This document shows, in pieces, positions 24,571 through 36,860 of a stretch of 64,000 bases of DNA. The notes beneath the pieces are model-generated. The model saw only the letters and a list, made by a program, of their open reading frames with translations, was not told the DNA's origin and ran no database searches. This DNA is from Callorhinus ursinus (lineage: Eukaryota; Chordata; Mammalia; Carnivora; Otariidae), in the NCBI RefSeq assembly GCF_003265705.1, contig NW_020312785.1, positions 134,535,172 to 134,599,171 of the forward strand, given 5' to 3'. The translations under genes were made by a program, and so were the position numbers. How positions within the stretch are numbered: position 1 is the first letter of the stretch; every line of letters begins with the position of its first letter.

Positions 24571-24964
24571 ACCAACAAACGCAATAACTTCGAATGCCAC
24601 TGATACAGAGCAGAATTTCAGAATCAAGCCCTTTTATCCTCTCAGAATTAGAAGAATTAAGGAAGATAACCAGGGTAAAGATGAAGTTTAAAATATCCTC
24701 TCATCTTTCTGATCTTATTTTGAAAACCTAGATGTGTTCTAGAAAGTTATTTTAAGTGGAGGGATTAAAAAAAGTACTATCATATGAGTTACGCTACTGT
24801 TTTTTGAAAACAAGCATGCAGATACCTTAAACTAGAGTGAATGTTTGTTTTGTTTTTTCAAGTACAGAAACAGTGGTTATTCTTCTGAACATTTACATTA
24901 TCATTTTATTAGCAAATACTATATAGAATATAGTTTGACAGAACATGTGAATGTTTTATTGCAA

Positions 24965-24968
<4 letters not shown>

Positions 24969-25021
<53 letters not shown>

Positions 25022-25022
25022 T
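24969..25022. repeat. (AT)n microsatellite
   Basis: About 26 at units with one ac interruption. Confidence 0.97.
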
Positions 25023-25170
25023 GCAGTATGTGTGTTATGTGAGATTGTGGGAATGGGACTGTAATTTGTGACTGGCATGTGAGCCTGTAGGAAGAGTTAG
25101 GAAAACTAGGATCTATGAGCCACAGGGTTAAACGCAGTTATGACATGGGAGTTCTTATAAGAGCTATTCT

Positions 25171-25371
25171 GGGGGCACTGGGTGGCTCAGTCAGTTAAGT
25201 GCCTGACTCTTGATTTTGGCTCAGGTCATGATTTCAGGGTCATGAGATGGAGCCTGACATGGGCTCAGCACTGGGCATGGAGCCTGCTTAAGATTTTCTC
25301 TCTCCCTCTCCCTTTGCCCCTCCTTATCCTCTGGCACATGTGTGTAGGTGCTCTCTAGGAAAAAAATAAAA
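25171..25371 (+). mobile_element. Can-SINE, older subfamily
   Basis: Head 'gggggcactgggtggctcag', 'gactcttgattttggctcag' and a diverged CT-rich middle. The duplication 'ataagagc.attct' flanks it (25157-25170 and about 25372-25386). Confidence 0.93.
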
Positions 25372-25733
25372 ATAAGAGCAATTCTGTGTCACTTCTTTGG
25401 TCACTGCTAATTTCCTACAGTACTCATCTTATAGCCGGACTGCACCATAGAGTTCTAGTCACAGTGTGGGATGCATCTCAAATAAAGGTTTTCAGGTTTG
25501 CTAGGTGTAGTAAATAATAACACTAATATAATAACAGTTATTATAATATTGTAAATACTAACATGTAATTAACTGAACACTGTTTATGATTAATGTTTAC
25601 ATAAAATCTTAATTTTTTTTAGAAATGGTAATTTCTCTAATTGTGCAATCCAAAAATCATGATTTCCTTAAGCTTATTGCCTCTCTTAACCTAATATGAA
25701 AGATCTTAGAAAAGCATCCGCTGAGGCGCCTGG

Positions 25734-25940
25734 GTAGCTCAGTCAGTGAGGCGTCTGCCTTTGGCTCAGGTCATTATCCGGGGGTCCTGGGATTAAGCCC
25801 CACATCAGGCTCCCCGCTCAGTGGGGACTCTGCTGCTCCTGCTCCCTCTCCCCCTACTCATGCTTGCTTGCTCTCGCTTTGTCTCAAATAAATAAATAAA
25901 TAAATAAAATCTTTAAAAAATAAAATATAATTTAAAAAAA
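25734..25940 (+). mobile_element. Can-SINE
   Basis: Head 'aggcgcctgggtagctcagt', full body, and an (AAAT)n tail running into a long A-rich tail. The flanks 'gaaaagcatc' and 'ggaaagcatt' are a probable duplication. Confidence 0.93.
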
Positions 25941-26264
25941 AGGAAAGCATTCTCTAGTCATCCTTCATAACTCATTATTATTTTTAACCCACCAAATCCA
26001 TGTAGTAGATGAAAAAAAATTAGATAAAATTTATCCTGTAATTTGTTTTGAAAAGACATAATTTAATATTTGTTTACATCCCTTGACAACCTCTTCATTT
26101 CTCTCATCTCAAGGGAAGTGCTTTTCATCTTTGCTGCGTTTATATAATGTTAAAGAGCAGCATCCACCCAGCTTATGCTGTGCTTTCTATGAGAGCCTCA
26201 TGGCTGGGACACTCTTCTTGCTTTGCATTGAATATACCATCGAGAATTCCATCTTTTCCTTTGG

Positions 26265-26430
26265 AGGCAGATAGATCTTGGTTTGAGTTTGAGTTTGGCT
26301 CTGTCTCTTTCCCCGTTGAACTTGGGCAAGTTATTTAGCCTCTTGTCAGGTTCCTCATGGAACCCAATGTTTCCATTTGATGTTTATAGTGCCTCCTTTA
26401 CAAAAGTGTTACCTGAATTAACTTCTGTAC
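26265..26430 (+). repeat. MIR SINE
   Basis: 'gttgaacttgggcaagttat' then 'ttagcctcttgtcaggttcc' and 'tcatggaacccaatg' follow the MIR core and 3' part. Confidence 0.7.
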
Positions 26431-27029
26431 AGCTCTACAGAAGTTCTGGCTGGAAGTGGTAGATATCCCCACTATTAGTAGCATCTATTAGCATCCTGAG
26501 AATTAATTCATCAACATTTACCCTCTAGTCTGGAAATATAATTTAACTGTAGACGTCTATGAAATACAATCATCAATGGGCATTATCTGGTACATGGACC
26601 AAATAAGGTAAACCTCCATTTTCACTAGGTAAAGACCACCCTCCAATCTCAAACCATTTGCTGACAGCTGCCATATTTTGATCTAGAATGGTGTCCAATT
26701 AACTAAAAATATCCAGGTTGGAACTCAACCGTTTTCTGGGATGATTAGAAAGAATATAGTATAGCAACAGATAAATACTTAACCTGAAATTTGTTCTGGT
26801 GACTCCCAGATTCATAAATACTTGTCACACTTCTGGTAGGACCAAGATGGCCATGTTGATACAGAGGGTCTTTACTTTAGGTAAAACAACTGTAAAAACA
26901 TGTATAATCACAGACCTCTTATAATGATTTCTTGGTATATCTTTATACCTCCAGTTCATAGGGCCTAGAATTCCCCTTTTCTACCTTCATTTCCCCAAGA
27001 AATCCTGCTCAAAAATAAATACAACATTT
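26431..27029. other. Intronic stretch, no recognised element
   Basis: No exon or named repeat recognised. Confidence 0.45.
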
Positions 27030-27295
27030 TTCATGCAGCTTTTCCTAATTTCTAATCTCCCTACCCGCCCTCCCACCCCTGCTCTTAACTCTCAGGGCAT
27101 CACATTAAATTGTTTTCTCCTACAGTGGGTGTCCATTTGTGATACGTAGTCTCTTATGGCAATTGCTGTATACTTACCTTATCCCACTGGATGGCAGAAT
27201 TATGCTTTTTTCTTTTTTTTTTTTTATCCCTGTGTCTCTTCTAATGCCTGGCATTTGAACATAGGAGATGCTTAATATAGACACGCTGAATTGAA
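27030..27295 (+). repeat. L2 3' end fragment
   Basis: 'ctctcagggcatcacattaa', 'ttatcccactggatggcaga', 'aatgcctggcatttgaacat' and 'aggagatgcttaatatagac' trace the L2 3' end. A T-run (about 27211-27226) interrupts it. Confidence 0.65.
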
Positions 27296-28559
27296 TTAAA
27301 AAAAAAAAAGTTGAGCTCATTATTCCAGTGTGATTTCTTAATACTGTCCTAATTCTCTCTTAATAAGGCATTCGATTAGTAAATGCTTGTAAAGTGAATA
27401 CAGAAACCGTCAACTATGATGATTCCATATAGAAATATTTTTTAATAATTTCCTTCCTGTAAATTTTAAAATATTTAAATCTCAAAAGCTTTCTTTGGAA
27501 TGGAAGACAGTGTTCAAAAGCACAAGAATCCTTTTCTTTCTCATAAGGATTAAATTCTCTTTCCATTCTACCTCCTATCTTCCATTGCTCCTTCTCCAGA
27601 ATTAAAAACAAACAAACAAAACAAAACAAAAAAAAGTAATGGCCTGTGGAAATTAAAAGAAACAAAAAGAATATAAAATGTGTTGGAACACCAAGCATCT
27701 TGTTGGTTGTTACAATTAATTCTACCGCTAGCAATGAGATACTTTTTTCAACTTCAAATCATTTGAGAAAACTGTTCTAGTTTTTTTAAAAAAATTATCT
27801 TTTTCTAAAGCTTCCTGCAGGTTGTGTCCTTGTCATGCTTGGGGACTGGGTGCCCGTGCCATCAAAGGAATGGATTCGTTAACCTTTACATTGATTTGAA
27901 TTGTTGTTCGAATAAATATTTATACCTGTTTTCCCTGAGGGCTTAATGAAGTCCTTTATCAATAGCACCGAGAGCTTTTCCCCTTGACCTTTGTCATCCA
28001 TTCGTACACAAAATTTTCATCAGGCTGTTTTGTTTACGTTGTTAATCTCTTACTGCCTTAGTCAGGTTTGGCACAAAGAAGTATCCATCCTGGATCCAGT
28101 AGAATTATTTCACACTATTTTGGCTTCTGCAGAGAAGATAATTCTGTCTTTGAGTTTCCTGTTTTAACTTCAGGATTTAAGCAGTTCCAATTTCATGCAT
28201 ATTTGTCTTTCTGCTTTTTGTCTGCCTGTAGAATATTTCTCTTGTTCTTCTTTATATATGATAACTTCAATTTCACTTTTTGACACCAAAATCTCCTAAA
28301 AGATAGAGTTAAAAGAGGTGTTAGCTAATGCTATGATGGTAATCATTTTGCAATGTGTATGTATCAAATTCTCAATATGTGTATCAAATCAACACCTTGT
28401 ATACCTTAAACTTATACAACATTATATGTCAAATACATTTCTATAAAGCTGGAGGGAACAAAAGATAGAGTGAGAGCCAGAAAATCTCTGCTCCCCTGTC
28501 CCCACATTTTATCAATGAACATTTTTAGTGTGGAGAGAAAAGAGGAGATTATTATATGC
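27296..28559. other. Intronic stretch including a repeat-free block
   Basis: An A-run at about 27300-27310 and (AAACA)n-like bases at 27607-27635. The block at about 27800-28060 is repeat-free and includes 'tgacctttgtca', a DR1-like nuclear-receptor half-site pair. No exon found. Confidence 0.45.
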
Positions 28560-28717
28560 CAAAATGGTGCTTAACATATTACATATTTTTCTATTTCACC
28601 CTCAAAGTGCCCTTAGGGAAAATATACTGCTACATTTTATAGATGAGGAGGCTGAGACTTATGGAATTCAAGTAGGTTGCTCAGACTCAGACATTGTAAG
28701 TGGGCTGATTGATCCCA
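28560..28717 (-). repeat. MIR fragment, antisense
   Basis: 'cattttatagatgaggaggc' then 'tgagacttatggaattcaag' is the reverse complement of the MIR 3' core (cctcatctgtaaaatg). Confidence 0.65.
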
Positions 28718-28862
28718 GGATTTAGTTCTGCCACTTACTAGATGTTTGACTTTGGGTGAATTACTTAACGCCTCTGTAGTTCAATTTCCTCATTGGTAAA
28801 ATGGAGATAATCATAGTTCCTTTCTGTACTATAGTTGTGAGGTCCCTATGGATTAAATAAAT
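28718..28862 (+). repeat. MIR fragment, sense
   Basis: 'ttctgccacttactagatgt', 'ttgactttgggtgaattact' and 'tttcctcattggtaaaatgg' form a clear MIR core. It lies head-on against the antisense MIR just upstream. Confidence 0.85.
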
Positions 28863-28865
28863 TTA

Positions 28866-30339
28866 TTTATTTAGGTTGCACTTATTTATTTATTTAATTA
28901 TACTAAATCATGTCTTTTCTATTTTTCTTGGATGGAGGGGGGCAATATTACAGGAGAAGAGATCAGCAAGAAATCCAGTAGCTCTTCCCCTAGCTAGGCA
29001 TGTTTTTCCCTCCATTCCCCAACTTGGAGGAGCAAGTTTCTTCCTTATTTGCAAAATAGAATGAGTATTAATATTCTGTACTGGGTTAAATGTTTCATTC
29101 CTTTAGTCTATTCAGTGCCTTCTTCCTTGAGATTCACTTGCTTACTTTAATACTCCGTCTAGTTTTTAGAAGAGTGGAAATATTTGGCCATCAATTTCAG
29201 CAAACAATGCACTTGGTTTTTATATTAGTGTTTGATGAGTGGTTCTTTTGTTATAAAGAAAAGGTAACCTATTTATAGAAACTTCCCTTAGAGAAGCAAT
29301 CTTTCTTCAAAAACTAAGCTGTAGAATTTTTTTTTTTTTCTGTTTTGAGTTGTATATGAATTTTGAGAGCTGGGTCCAGAAGAAAAGGCGCATTACTAAA
29401 AAGCCTCAATGAGAAGAATTACAAACTTTTTTTATTCCTCCTTCTATGTAATATCTTTTCATTGGAGGGATCAAAGGAGCCATGGAAACTAAGTGAAACC
29501 TGATCGTGTTTTTTATTCCTTGTGTTCCTGAGGTACTGGAGAGAAAATGTGTTGCTATTGCTACTGTTTTTTAGGCTGAAAAGTACCACTTACAAAAGCA
29601 ATTATCACAGGTACCTAATTCAAACAACTGAATAGAATTCCTCCTGTGGTTACAAAGGGGCTGCAAATCTCAGTCATGAAAGAAAGTAATATCTACTGAG
29701 GTGAAAACAATTCCAGCAATCCTAGATTAAGACTAAAAAAAAATAAAATAAAATCTTAATGGCATGGTAGAAAATCCATATAGTTCAATGATTGAAGGCA
29801 CAAAAAGGAGATCATATACTTTAGAGCCTAGTTTACCTTGTGGTAATTCAATATCCTTTACACCAGTAGACATTTGGGGTTTTATTTCTTCATGCATTAA
29901 GCAAGTATTTTTAATTTGAGTGTGAAGTAAACATAGAAGTATGTTTTCAGGGATAAACACAAAGGTGAAGAGGTGTCATAAAGAGACCAGGGACTGGGAG
30001 TAAAAGGAGGGAATTATCAATGTTACCTAGAGGAGAGGGATCAAGAAATATTCTAGAGGAGTGCCAGCTTTATTGAGATCAAAAGATAAGATTGGAAGAT
30101 CTGCTCCAAGCAAAACCGAGTTGATGCTTATGGAAATTCCTTGATACTATAAAAATTTCGACTAATACGCTTGAGTTTAAATTCATCAGACCTAAGTTGT
30201 ACTGGTTAAAATCAGGTGGAGATGACCAGACCAGATCCCAGTGAGCCCTTTGAATTGAATAGCACTAGGTGGAGCTGCTTTAGTCTGGTTGGGTTTGATT
30301 TTAAACTACTTGGTGTAAGTTCTATCCAATTAGCTTTAA
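28866..30339. other. Intronic stretch, no recognised element
   Basis: T/A runs (about 29328-29340 and 29733-29755) and short chance frames. Nothing named. Confidence 0.45.
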
Positions 30340-31270
30340 AAAAAAAATGAATTTGATATAATCCTATTGTAACGAAGTGCTTTCTATATTAAGGATATTA
30401 AGCATTTGTCTATAACATTCTCCCACAAGTTTTTTCCTAGTTTACTGTTTAACTTTTACTTCCATTTTTAAAAATAATATTTTTTATGAAATAATCTCTT
30501 CTGCTGTGTCTTATCTTTAAATGTAAGAGATTTCATTAATATTCCCTAATGTATCTTTTCCTTTTTCCCTACATTTAACTCATCAGCATATTTGATATCA
30601 AATAAGTATCTAAATTGATTTTAATCATATATCTCAACAGCCCTTAGAAATTAATCCATTTCTTTCACACTACTTAATATCACCTTTTTTCTATACTAGC
30701 TAGTTTGATTACCTGTGGTATGAGTGCTTGCTCTACAGAAGGGTCACACCATTTATCCAGTCATTATAAAATATTTTATCTCACAGTACTAGTCCCTGCT
30801 CTAGATATTACTTTCAAGTTATTATTATTTTATTTTTAGCTCTTGTTTTTTCTGTTTTCCAGATCTACTTTAAAATTATTTTGCCACCTTTCTACAAAAT
30901 GTAAATGCTATATTATTAGGAACTCTATCCAGATCTAGAATAGTTCCTAAAACTCTCTTGTGCTACCTCTTTGCTGTGGAACCCTCCCTTTTACCCTTCA
31001 TCATTGGAAACCACAACTCTGTTTCCTATTCCTATAATTTTGCCTTTTTTAGAATGTTCCCTAAATGAAATCATGGAGTGTATAGTCGGAATCTGCCTTC
31101 CTTCACTGAGGATAAGGCATTTAAAATGCATACATGTTGTTGATTGTATCATCAAGTCATTATTTTTTGTTGCCGGGTAGTATTTCATTGAATTGTTGTA
31201 CTTCATTTTGTTTATTCTCCAGTTGAAGAGCATTTGGGTTATGATGAGTTTCTGGAAACTGAATATGACA
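30340..31270 (+). repeat. L1M LINE fragments
   Basis: 'ccttcatcattggaaaccac', 'attttgccttttttagaatg', 'aaatgaaatcatggagtgta', 'gcatacatgttgttgattgt' and 'gttgaagagcatttgggtta' follow the order of old L1 3' UTR sequence. The 30340-30500 part looks like a further L1 piece. Confidence 0.72.
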
Positions 31271-31479
31271 AAGTACCAATTTTTAATGTCAAATCAGTGT
31301 CCTTTTAAAATGGTGGTACCATTAATTAGGAGTGGATCCTGAATTTTATCTAATAGTTCAAGTAATCATCATCTGATCCTTGACTTGCTTGCTGTCTTGT
31401 ATGTAACAGTATTTTAAAATATTAAGCCATTTATTTTCCTGAGAAATTTAAAACTTAATTGTGACAAATTCTTCTTCTA

Positions 31480-32960
31480 ATGTACACTTGGTTTATTTTA
31501 TACTTTGAGTTGGTAATATGTACGAATAGTTACAAAATGCAAAAGCTTCATAGTGAAAAGTAGTTCCTCTCCTGTATCTGTGGTACAGCCCCTCTAGTTT
31601 CCTCCCTAGAAGAACGTGTGTTGCATTTCCTGTATTTCCAGAGGCAATTCCTGAATCTCAAACAGACATTTATGTTTTTACTCCAATGGTGGCAAGTATA
31701 TACTCTCTTCTAAACCTTGATTTTTTTCACTTAACAATGTACCATGGAGTTCGTTCTTAACAGTACAAGGAAAACTATCTTACTATTTTTGATGGCTCTA
31801 TAGTATTCCATTTTATAGAGGTGGAATACTTTTTTATAAAAATGGTCAAAGTTCCTTACTTATGGATATGTGTGTTGTTTCCAATCCTTTTCTATTACAA
31901 ATAGCACAAAAATGAAAATTGATGTTTGTGCCTATTTCCATATACATGCAGACATATTACAGGAAAAATATGTCAAGTGGACTTGCTAGGTAAAATAATA
32001 CATGCTTGTTTATTGAATTTTGATAAATTCTGTCAGATTGCTCCTCCTATTGGTGTCCCAAGTCACACTTACACCAGACGTTATAAGAAGTCATCTCCTG
32101 ACACTGGCCAGTACAATGGCTATGAATCTTTTTCCTAGGTAATATAACAGGTGAAGATTTACCATATTTTAATCATAATAGCAATAAGAGAAATGTGAAC
32201 TGAAGTTGAACATGTCTTCATGTCTTTAGAGCTTCAGTATTTCCTTTTTTTAAACTCCATTAATATCATTTGTCCATTTTTCAACTGGACTAGTGGCCTT
32301 TTTCTTGACTTGTAGGTACTTTATTGCATTAAAGAAAGTTGGTGTTTGTCAGTCACTTATCTTTTGCCTTCATTCATGGTTTATTTTGGGGGGGGAGCAT
32401 ATCAGGTTTTTTAAAAAGATATTTATAGTTTTTTATATAATGGCTCACTGAAAAATAGTAAATGTTATTTTTTTCTCTACTAATTTTTAAGACTCTAAAC
32501 TTAAAATCATCTAGAATTTATTTTAACATAAATTGTAAGATGGAGAAACCAGCTTTATTCTTCTTTACTTCCTTATGGTTAGGCAGCTGTTCCAACACCA
32601 TGTATTGAATAATACATTTTTTCTCATTGAATTCAAGTGCTACATTTTTCATCTACTAAATTACCATGTGATATTTTTAAATTTCCTTGCTACTTCAATT
32701 GTTTTCATTCATCTACCTGCCAAATCATATGATAACTTACAATGTTAATAATGAGTATTTTCTATGATGTTTTAATATGGAAGCACTATGCGCCCCCCAC
32801 CACCCTAACATTTCTCTTCTTTTTAATAATACACCTGGGTATGTGTGCATATGTGTTTTGTTTGTTTTTGCTTATCTATTTTTTCACACTAATTTTAGAA
32901 TTTATTTTTTACCTACTCCTCAAAAATACATGGTCATTTTATGATTTGTTCATTTATAAT
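31480..32960 (+). repeat. L1M LINE fragments
   Basis: 'tatagtattccattttatag', 'tgttgtttccaatccttttc', 'aagtggacttgctaggtaaa', 'attgctcctcctattggtgt' and 'ccaacaccatgtattgaata' are successive L1 landmarks. The copy is old and broken. Confidence 0.72.
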
Positions 32961-35265
32961 TTTAAATGAGACAAACCCACTGTTTTCAAGAGGAGACTTT
33001 CACCTTTGAGAGCTTGTTATCAGAAGAAAACTATGACGTCATCTGGCACCAACTTCAAATTATAGTCACATGTTCCAGAATGGCTTCTGGTTACCCTAGA
33101 AAGCAGGACCTAAGTCACTTCCCCTCGGTAACCAAGGCTACCCATTTTCTGTCTCTCCCAACACAAAATCTTAAAGGCAAAAGACGTTACAATACCTTAT
33201 AACTCTTTGAATATTTACAGGTCATCTAGCTAAGAAAAAACAACTATGTCAAGATCGTTTTCTGTTTTCTTTGTGAACACATTTTTACTGAAATGAATAG
33301 CTCTCTTCTGAATTGTTATAGAGAAAATATTTCTTGCCCAGTATTTCAAGTACAATTTAAAGAATTCATTATGAAAACAAAATGACTGAAGAAGAGCCAT
33401 ATATGAAAGTTGAAACTTTGTATCAAAACAAAACATACTTGTGCTATAAAGGTTAAGTCTCATATTTAAAGAATGAAAACACATGCATTGTGCTACTTAA
33501 TTTTACGAAGGGTCTTTGTAAAGTAGGGTAGGCCACCATGAGGAGTCCATTACATAGTTTACCTTAGTGTACATGGGAAGTATTAATGTATTTTGTGGAT
33601 TTTGGCTCTATGACTTTCCAAAGAGCATGATTCATTCATGAGTAATCCGTAACCCATGCTCATTGTATAGCCATTAGAAAATCTTGCCTTGATGATTTTC
33701 CATTGAATATCAAAGCTCTCAAAGTTTGCTGTTGGGAATGAGCCCACACAGATGTAGGTGATTCTCCAAAATGACCCAGGTTTGATGTTCTCTCCTCCCC
33801 TGTTTCTCTGGTATTGTGATTTACCAAGTGTTCTACAGGAAGAGATTAAGCATTCAGGAGAATTACTTAATTTTCAAAAGGACTGTTTTTTTATGCCTGC
33901 CCCATTTTCTTGCTTTTTGAGTTAGTTACAGAGATCTTGAAGCTGAAAATACAGAGATATTTTATAGCCTAAATAGTAAAACATTTTTACTTTGATATTG
34001 AGTGAAATTTCCCAAATTGCATGATCTTTGAAATACAAATTTGATTTCCATTTACTTTTCAAAGCTTTTAATTCTTTTTGGTAATGTCCCTGAAACCTTG
34101 CCTTCCACAGACCCTTTCTGTTTGGTTTGCTTTGGTTCCTCCCATGCCCTGAGTCTTGGACCTGGTTGGAGACAGGCAAGGAAATCAGAGCAAATCCTCA
34201 CACCCCAGCCCCTGTTAGAATGTGCACATTATTCCTCTGTACCAGCGTGTTTGTGAAATCTTGTAAGAAATCCTGCCTTTAGAAGTCCTTTTATTTATTT
34301 ATTTTTTAAAAAGACTCTCATACACAAGTGGGGTGAATAGGTGAATAACATGATTTCTTTCAAAGAAGGCTGTTATGTAAATGCTACCCTAGTAGAATTT
34401 CATTTCCATTTCTCATCTTAAAGCCTTGAAGTCAATTCTATTTTTTATGTATTGCTGTTTTAACAGAAATTCATGTTACAAAATGAAAGTGACTGACCAA
34501 AGATGTTGGAATGATGCTTAAAAGCCTCTTATCTATCATCTTTGGAGTTTCAGAATGCCATTAAAAAAAAAAAAGAACAAACGGCAGTGTACTTTAGCTG
34601 ACATCATTATCCAAATAACTGCTCGTAGTTGTTTTGTTTTGTTTTGTTTTGCTTTGTTTTGTTTTTTCCTCCTAGAAAACCCAATATTTAGAAGATGGCT
34701 TTGGGCTAAGCCCAGTGTATAAGGAATAAATTTTACTGTTTATCATTCAGAGTGGAGAATTTCCTTACCTTAGAGATGGCACAGTTGAACCCATCATGAA
34801 GTGGCTGGAACTCTACTCTTGTCTGAAACTCCATCTGTTCAGTTAGGAGAACAGAGACAGAAGCTCTTCCTATCCTAAGATATCATGGTGGTGCCCACTA
34901 AAAGCTTACTTGTGTGTATCCCAATAAAGATTTCCACTGACAAAGCAGTGACAGATAGGAAAATGCATTTTGTATTTATATCACAATATCTTGGGCACAT
35001 GAACAGGAAACTTGAATTGGCACTAGCATATAATGTTTATGCCTACACTTAATCGTTACCAATTTATTTTTTTTCTCTAAAATGACCAGATGTTCTTTTT
35101 TAAAGATAATGATAAATCTTAATCTCAAATATGTCTTAAATCCTATTGTAGTTTATTAAATGTACTCAGTTGACCAGAAACATCAATGAGCTCTACCTTT
35201 TAATCCAAGAGTTGTTTATCATATAGGCTCTGACTTCTCTTTTGGGCCCCTGGTATTCTTGGTTT
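32961..35265. other. Intronic stretch, no recognised element
   Basis: Contains the (TTTTG)n at 34630-34666. No exon recognised; the rest is unassigned. Confidence 0.45.
34630..34666. repeat. (TTTTG)n microsatellite
   Basis: About seven pentamer units with one c substitution. Confidence 0.95.
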
Positions 35266-35282
35266 AAAAATGACAGAGGAAT

Positions 35283-35467
35283 GGGTGCCTGGGTGGCTCA
35301 GTTGGTTAAGCGAATGCCTTCGGCTCAGGTCATGATCCTGGAGTCCCAGGATCGAGTCCCGCATCGGGCTCCCTGCTCAGCAGGGAGTCTGCTTCTCCCT
35401 CTGACCCTCTTTCCTCTCATGCTCTCTCTCATTCTCTCTTCCTCAAATAAATAAATAAAGTCTTTAA
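35283..35467 (+). mobile_element. Can-SINE, near full length
   Basis: Head 'gggtgcctgggtggctcagt', 'tctgcttctccctctgaccc' and AAATAAATAAAG. The duplication 'aaaaatgacagagga' is exact (35266-35280 and 35468-35482). Confidence 0.97.
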
Positions 35468-35774
35468 AAAAATGACAGAGGATTAAAGAAAAAAGAAAAG
35501 TGATTGAATATTCAAACCTGAGTTCCCAGCTTCAGTCCATGATGAGCATTTATTTTCTCAGCCTCAATTCCAGTTATCAAAAAATGAGTACCCCAAACTA
35601 TGCTTCAGTCACATATATGACTTACTGTTCCTCATACTCCATATGAAGTCCTTCATTTGAAATGTAGGGTCCTGCATGCTTTTGCTTCGCACCTGACACT
35701 AACCAAGTTTCCCAACCTTGTCTTCTGCTACCATATGCACATATTTTTGGCTATTCTGGAAGAAAAGCAACATG

Positions 35775-36010
35775 AACTAAACTCTGGAACCAGGCTGCCT
35801 GGATCAGAATCCCAGCTCTACGACCTACGACCATGTGATGTTGGGCAATTGTAACCTCTTCATGACTCAGTTTCCTCATCCATAAAATGAGAACAATAAT
35901 AGCACCTACCTCATGGGATTATTAAGTTAAATGAGGATATATATCTAAAGCCCTTAATAAAGAGCCATATTTATTAAATAAGCACTCAATAAATATTTGG
36001 TATAGTAATA
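35775..36010 (+). repeat. MIR SINE, nearly complete
   Basis: 'ctggaaccaggctgcctgga', 'gactcagtttcctcatccat', 'aataatagcacctacctcat' and 'aataagcactcaataaatat' cover most of the MIR consensus, including the LINE-like 3' end. Confidence 0.93.
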
Positions 36011-36234
36011 ATATTTATCCTTCTCCTCCTCACAAATAGATGTCACTTTATTTATTTATGTCCACTTTGCTTCAGCACATCCTAAATTCTGCCATTAAGA
36101 TTTTTGGAGTGGGAACTAGCTATCCTTCTTAGCAGCCTGAATTATTTATTCTAAAGTAGGCAAGACAATTAAAAAACAAAAAGGAAGGTAGTATTTAGGG
36201 AAATCACTTGAGTGAAACTCACTGTCTATGCTGG

Positions 36235-36860
36235 ACTTCATTCAGGTGCAGTTCAGGGCCCTAGAAACATGGTGGTGAACAACATAGTTACGGTCCCCGA
36301 ACTCATGAAGGTCAATATCTGGATGGGAGGTGGTCAGTAATCAAATAGCTCCCCAATGTATAATTATTCATTTAAGTAATTCTATAAAGGAAAAGAACAG
36401 AACACAATGAGAGAGAATAAGATAGCTGATTGATTTTAGTTATCAAAAAAGGCTTTCTAGAGTTGATTATTTAATTTGAGACCTCAGATGGACTTGGACA
36501 GGCCAAGAGTGGGAGGGAGGGAGGGAGCATTACAGGCATAAACAACTCATGTGCAAAGTCCCTGAGACAGACAGGAGGTGTTTGAGCAGTTGAAGGTCAT
36601 TGATCCACTGGCACACGGGGAGAAAGGGAACAGGGCTATGTCCTTGGGGCTGGGTCAGATCTTTGGGCCTTGGAACCTTGTTAATGATCAGGATTGGATT
36701 CTAAGTGCACTGGGAAGTTTAAGCAGGAGAGTGACATAGTACAATTTATATCTTTAAAAAGGTTGTGCTGGTTCATGCGTTGTAACTGGATTCTAGACAA
36801 ACAAGTGGAAACAGGGTGACCATTAGAGGCTGCTGCTGTGCACAGGAAAGAGCTAATGGT
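36235..36860 (-). repeat. L2 LINE fragment, antisense
   Basis: 'cctagaaacatggtggtgaa', 'gtgcaaagtccctgagacag' and 'gcactgggaagtttaagcag', then 'gagagtgacatag', follow the antisense L2 body over about 600 bases. Confidence 0.82.
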
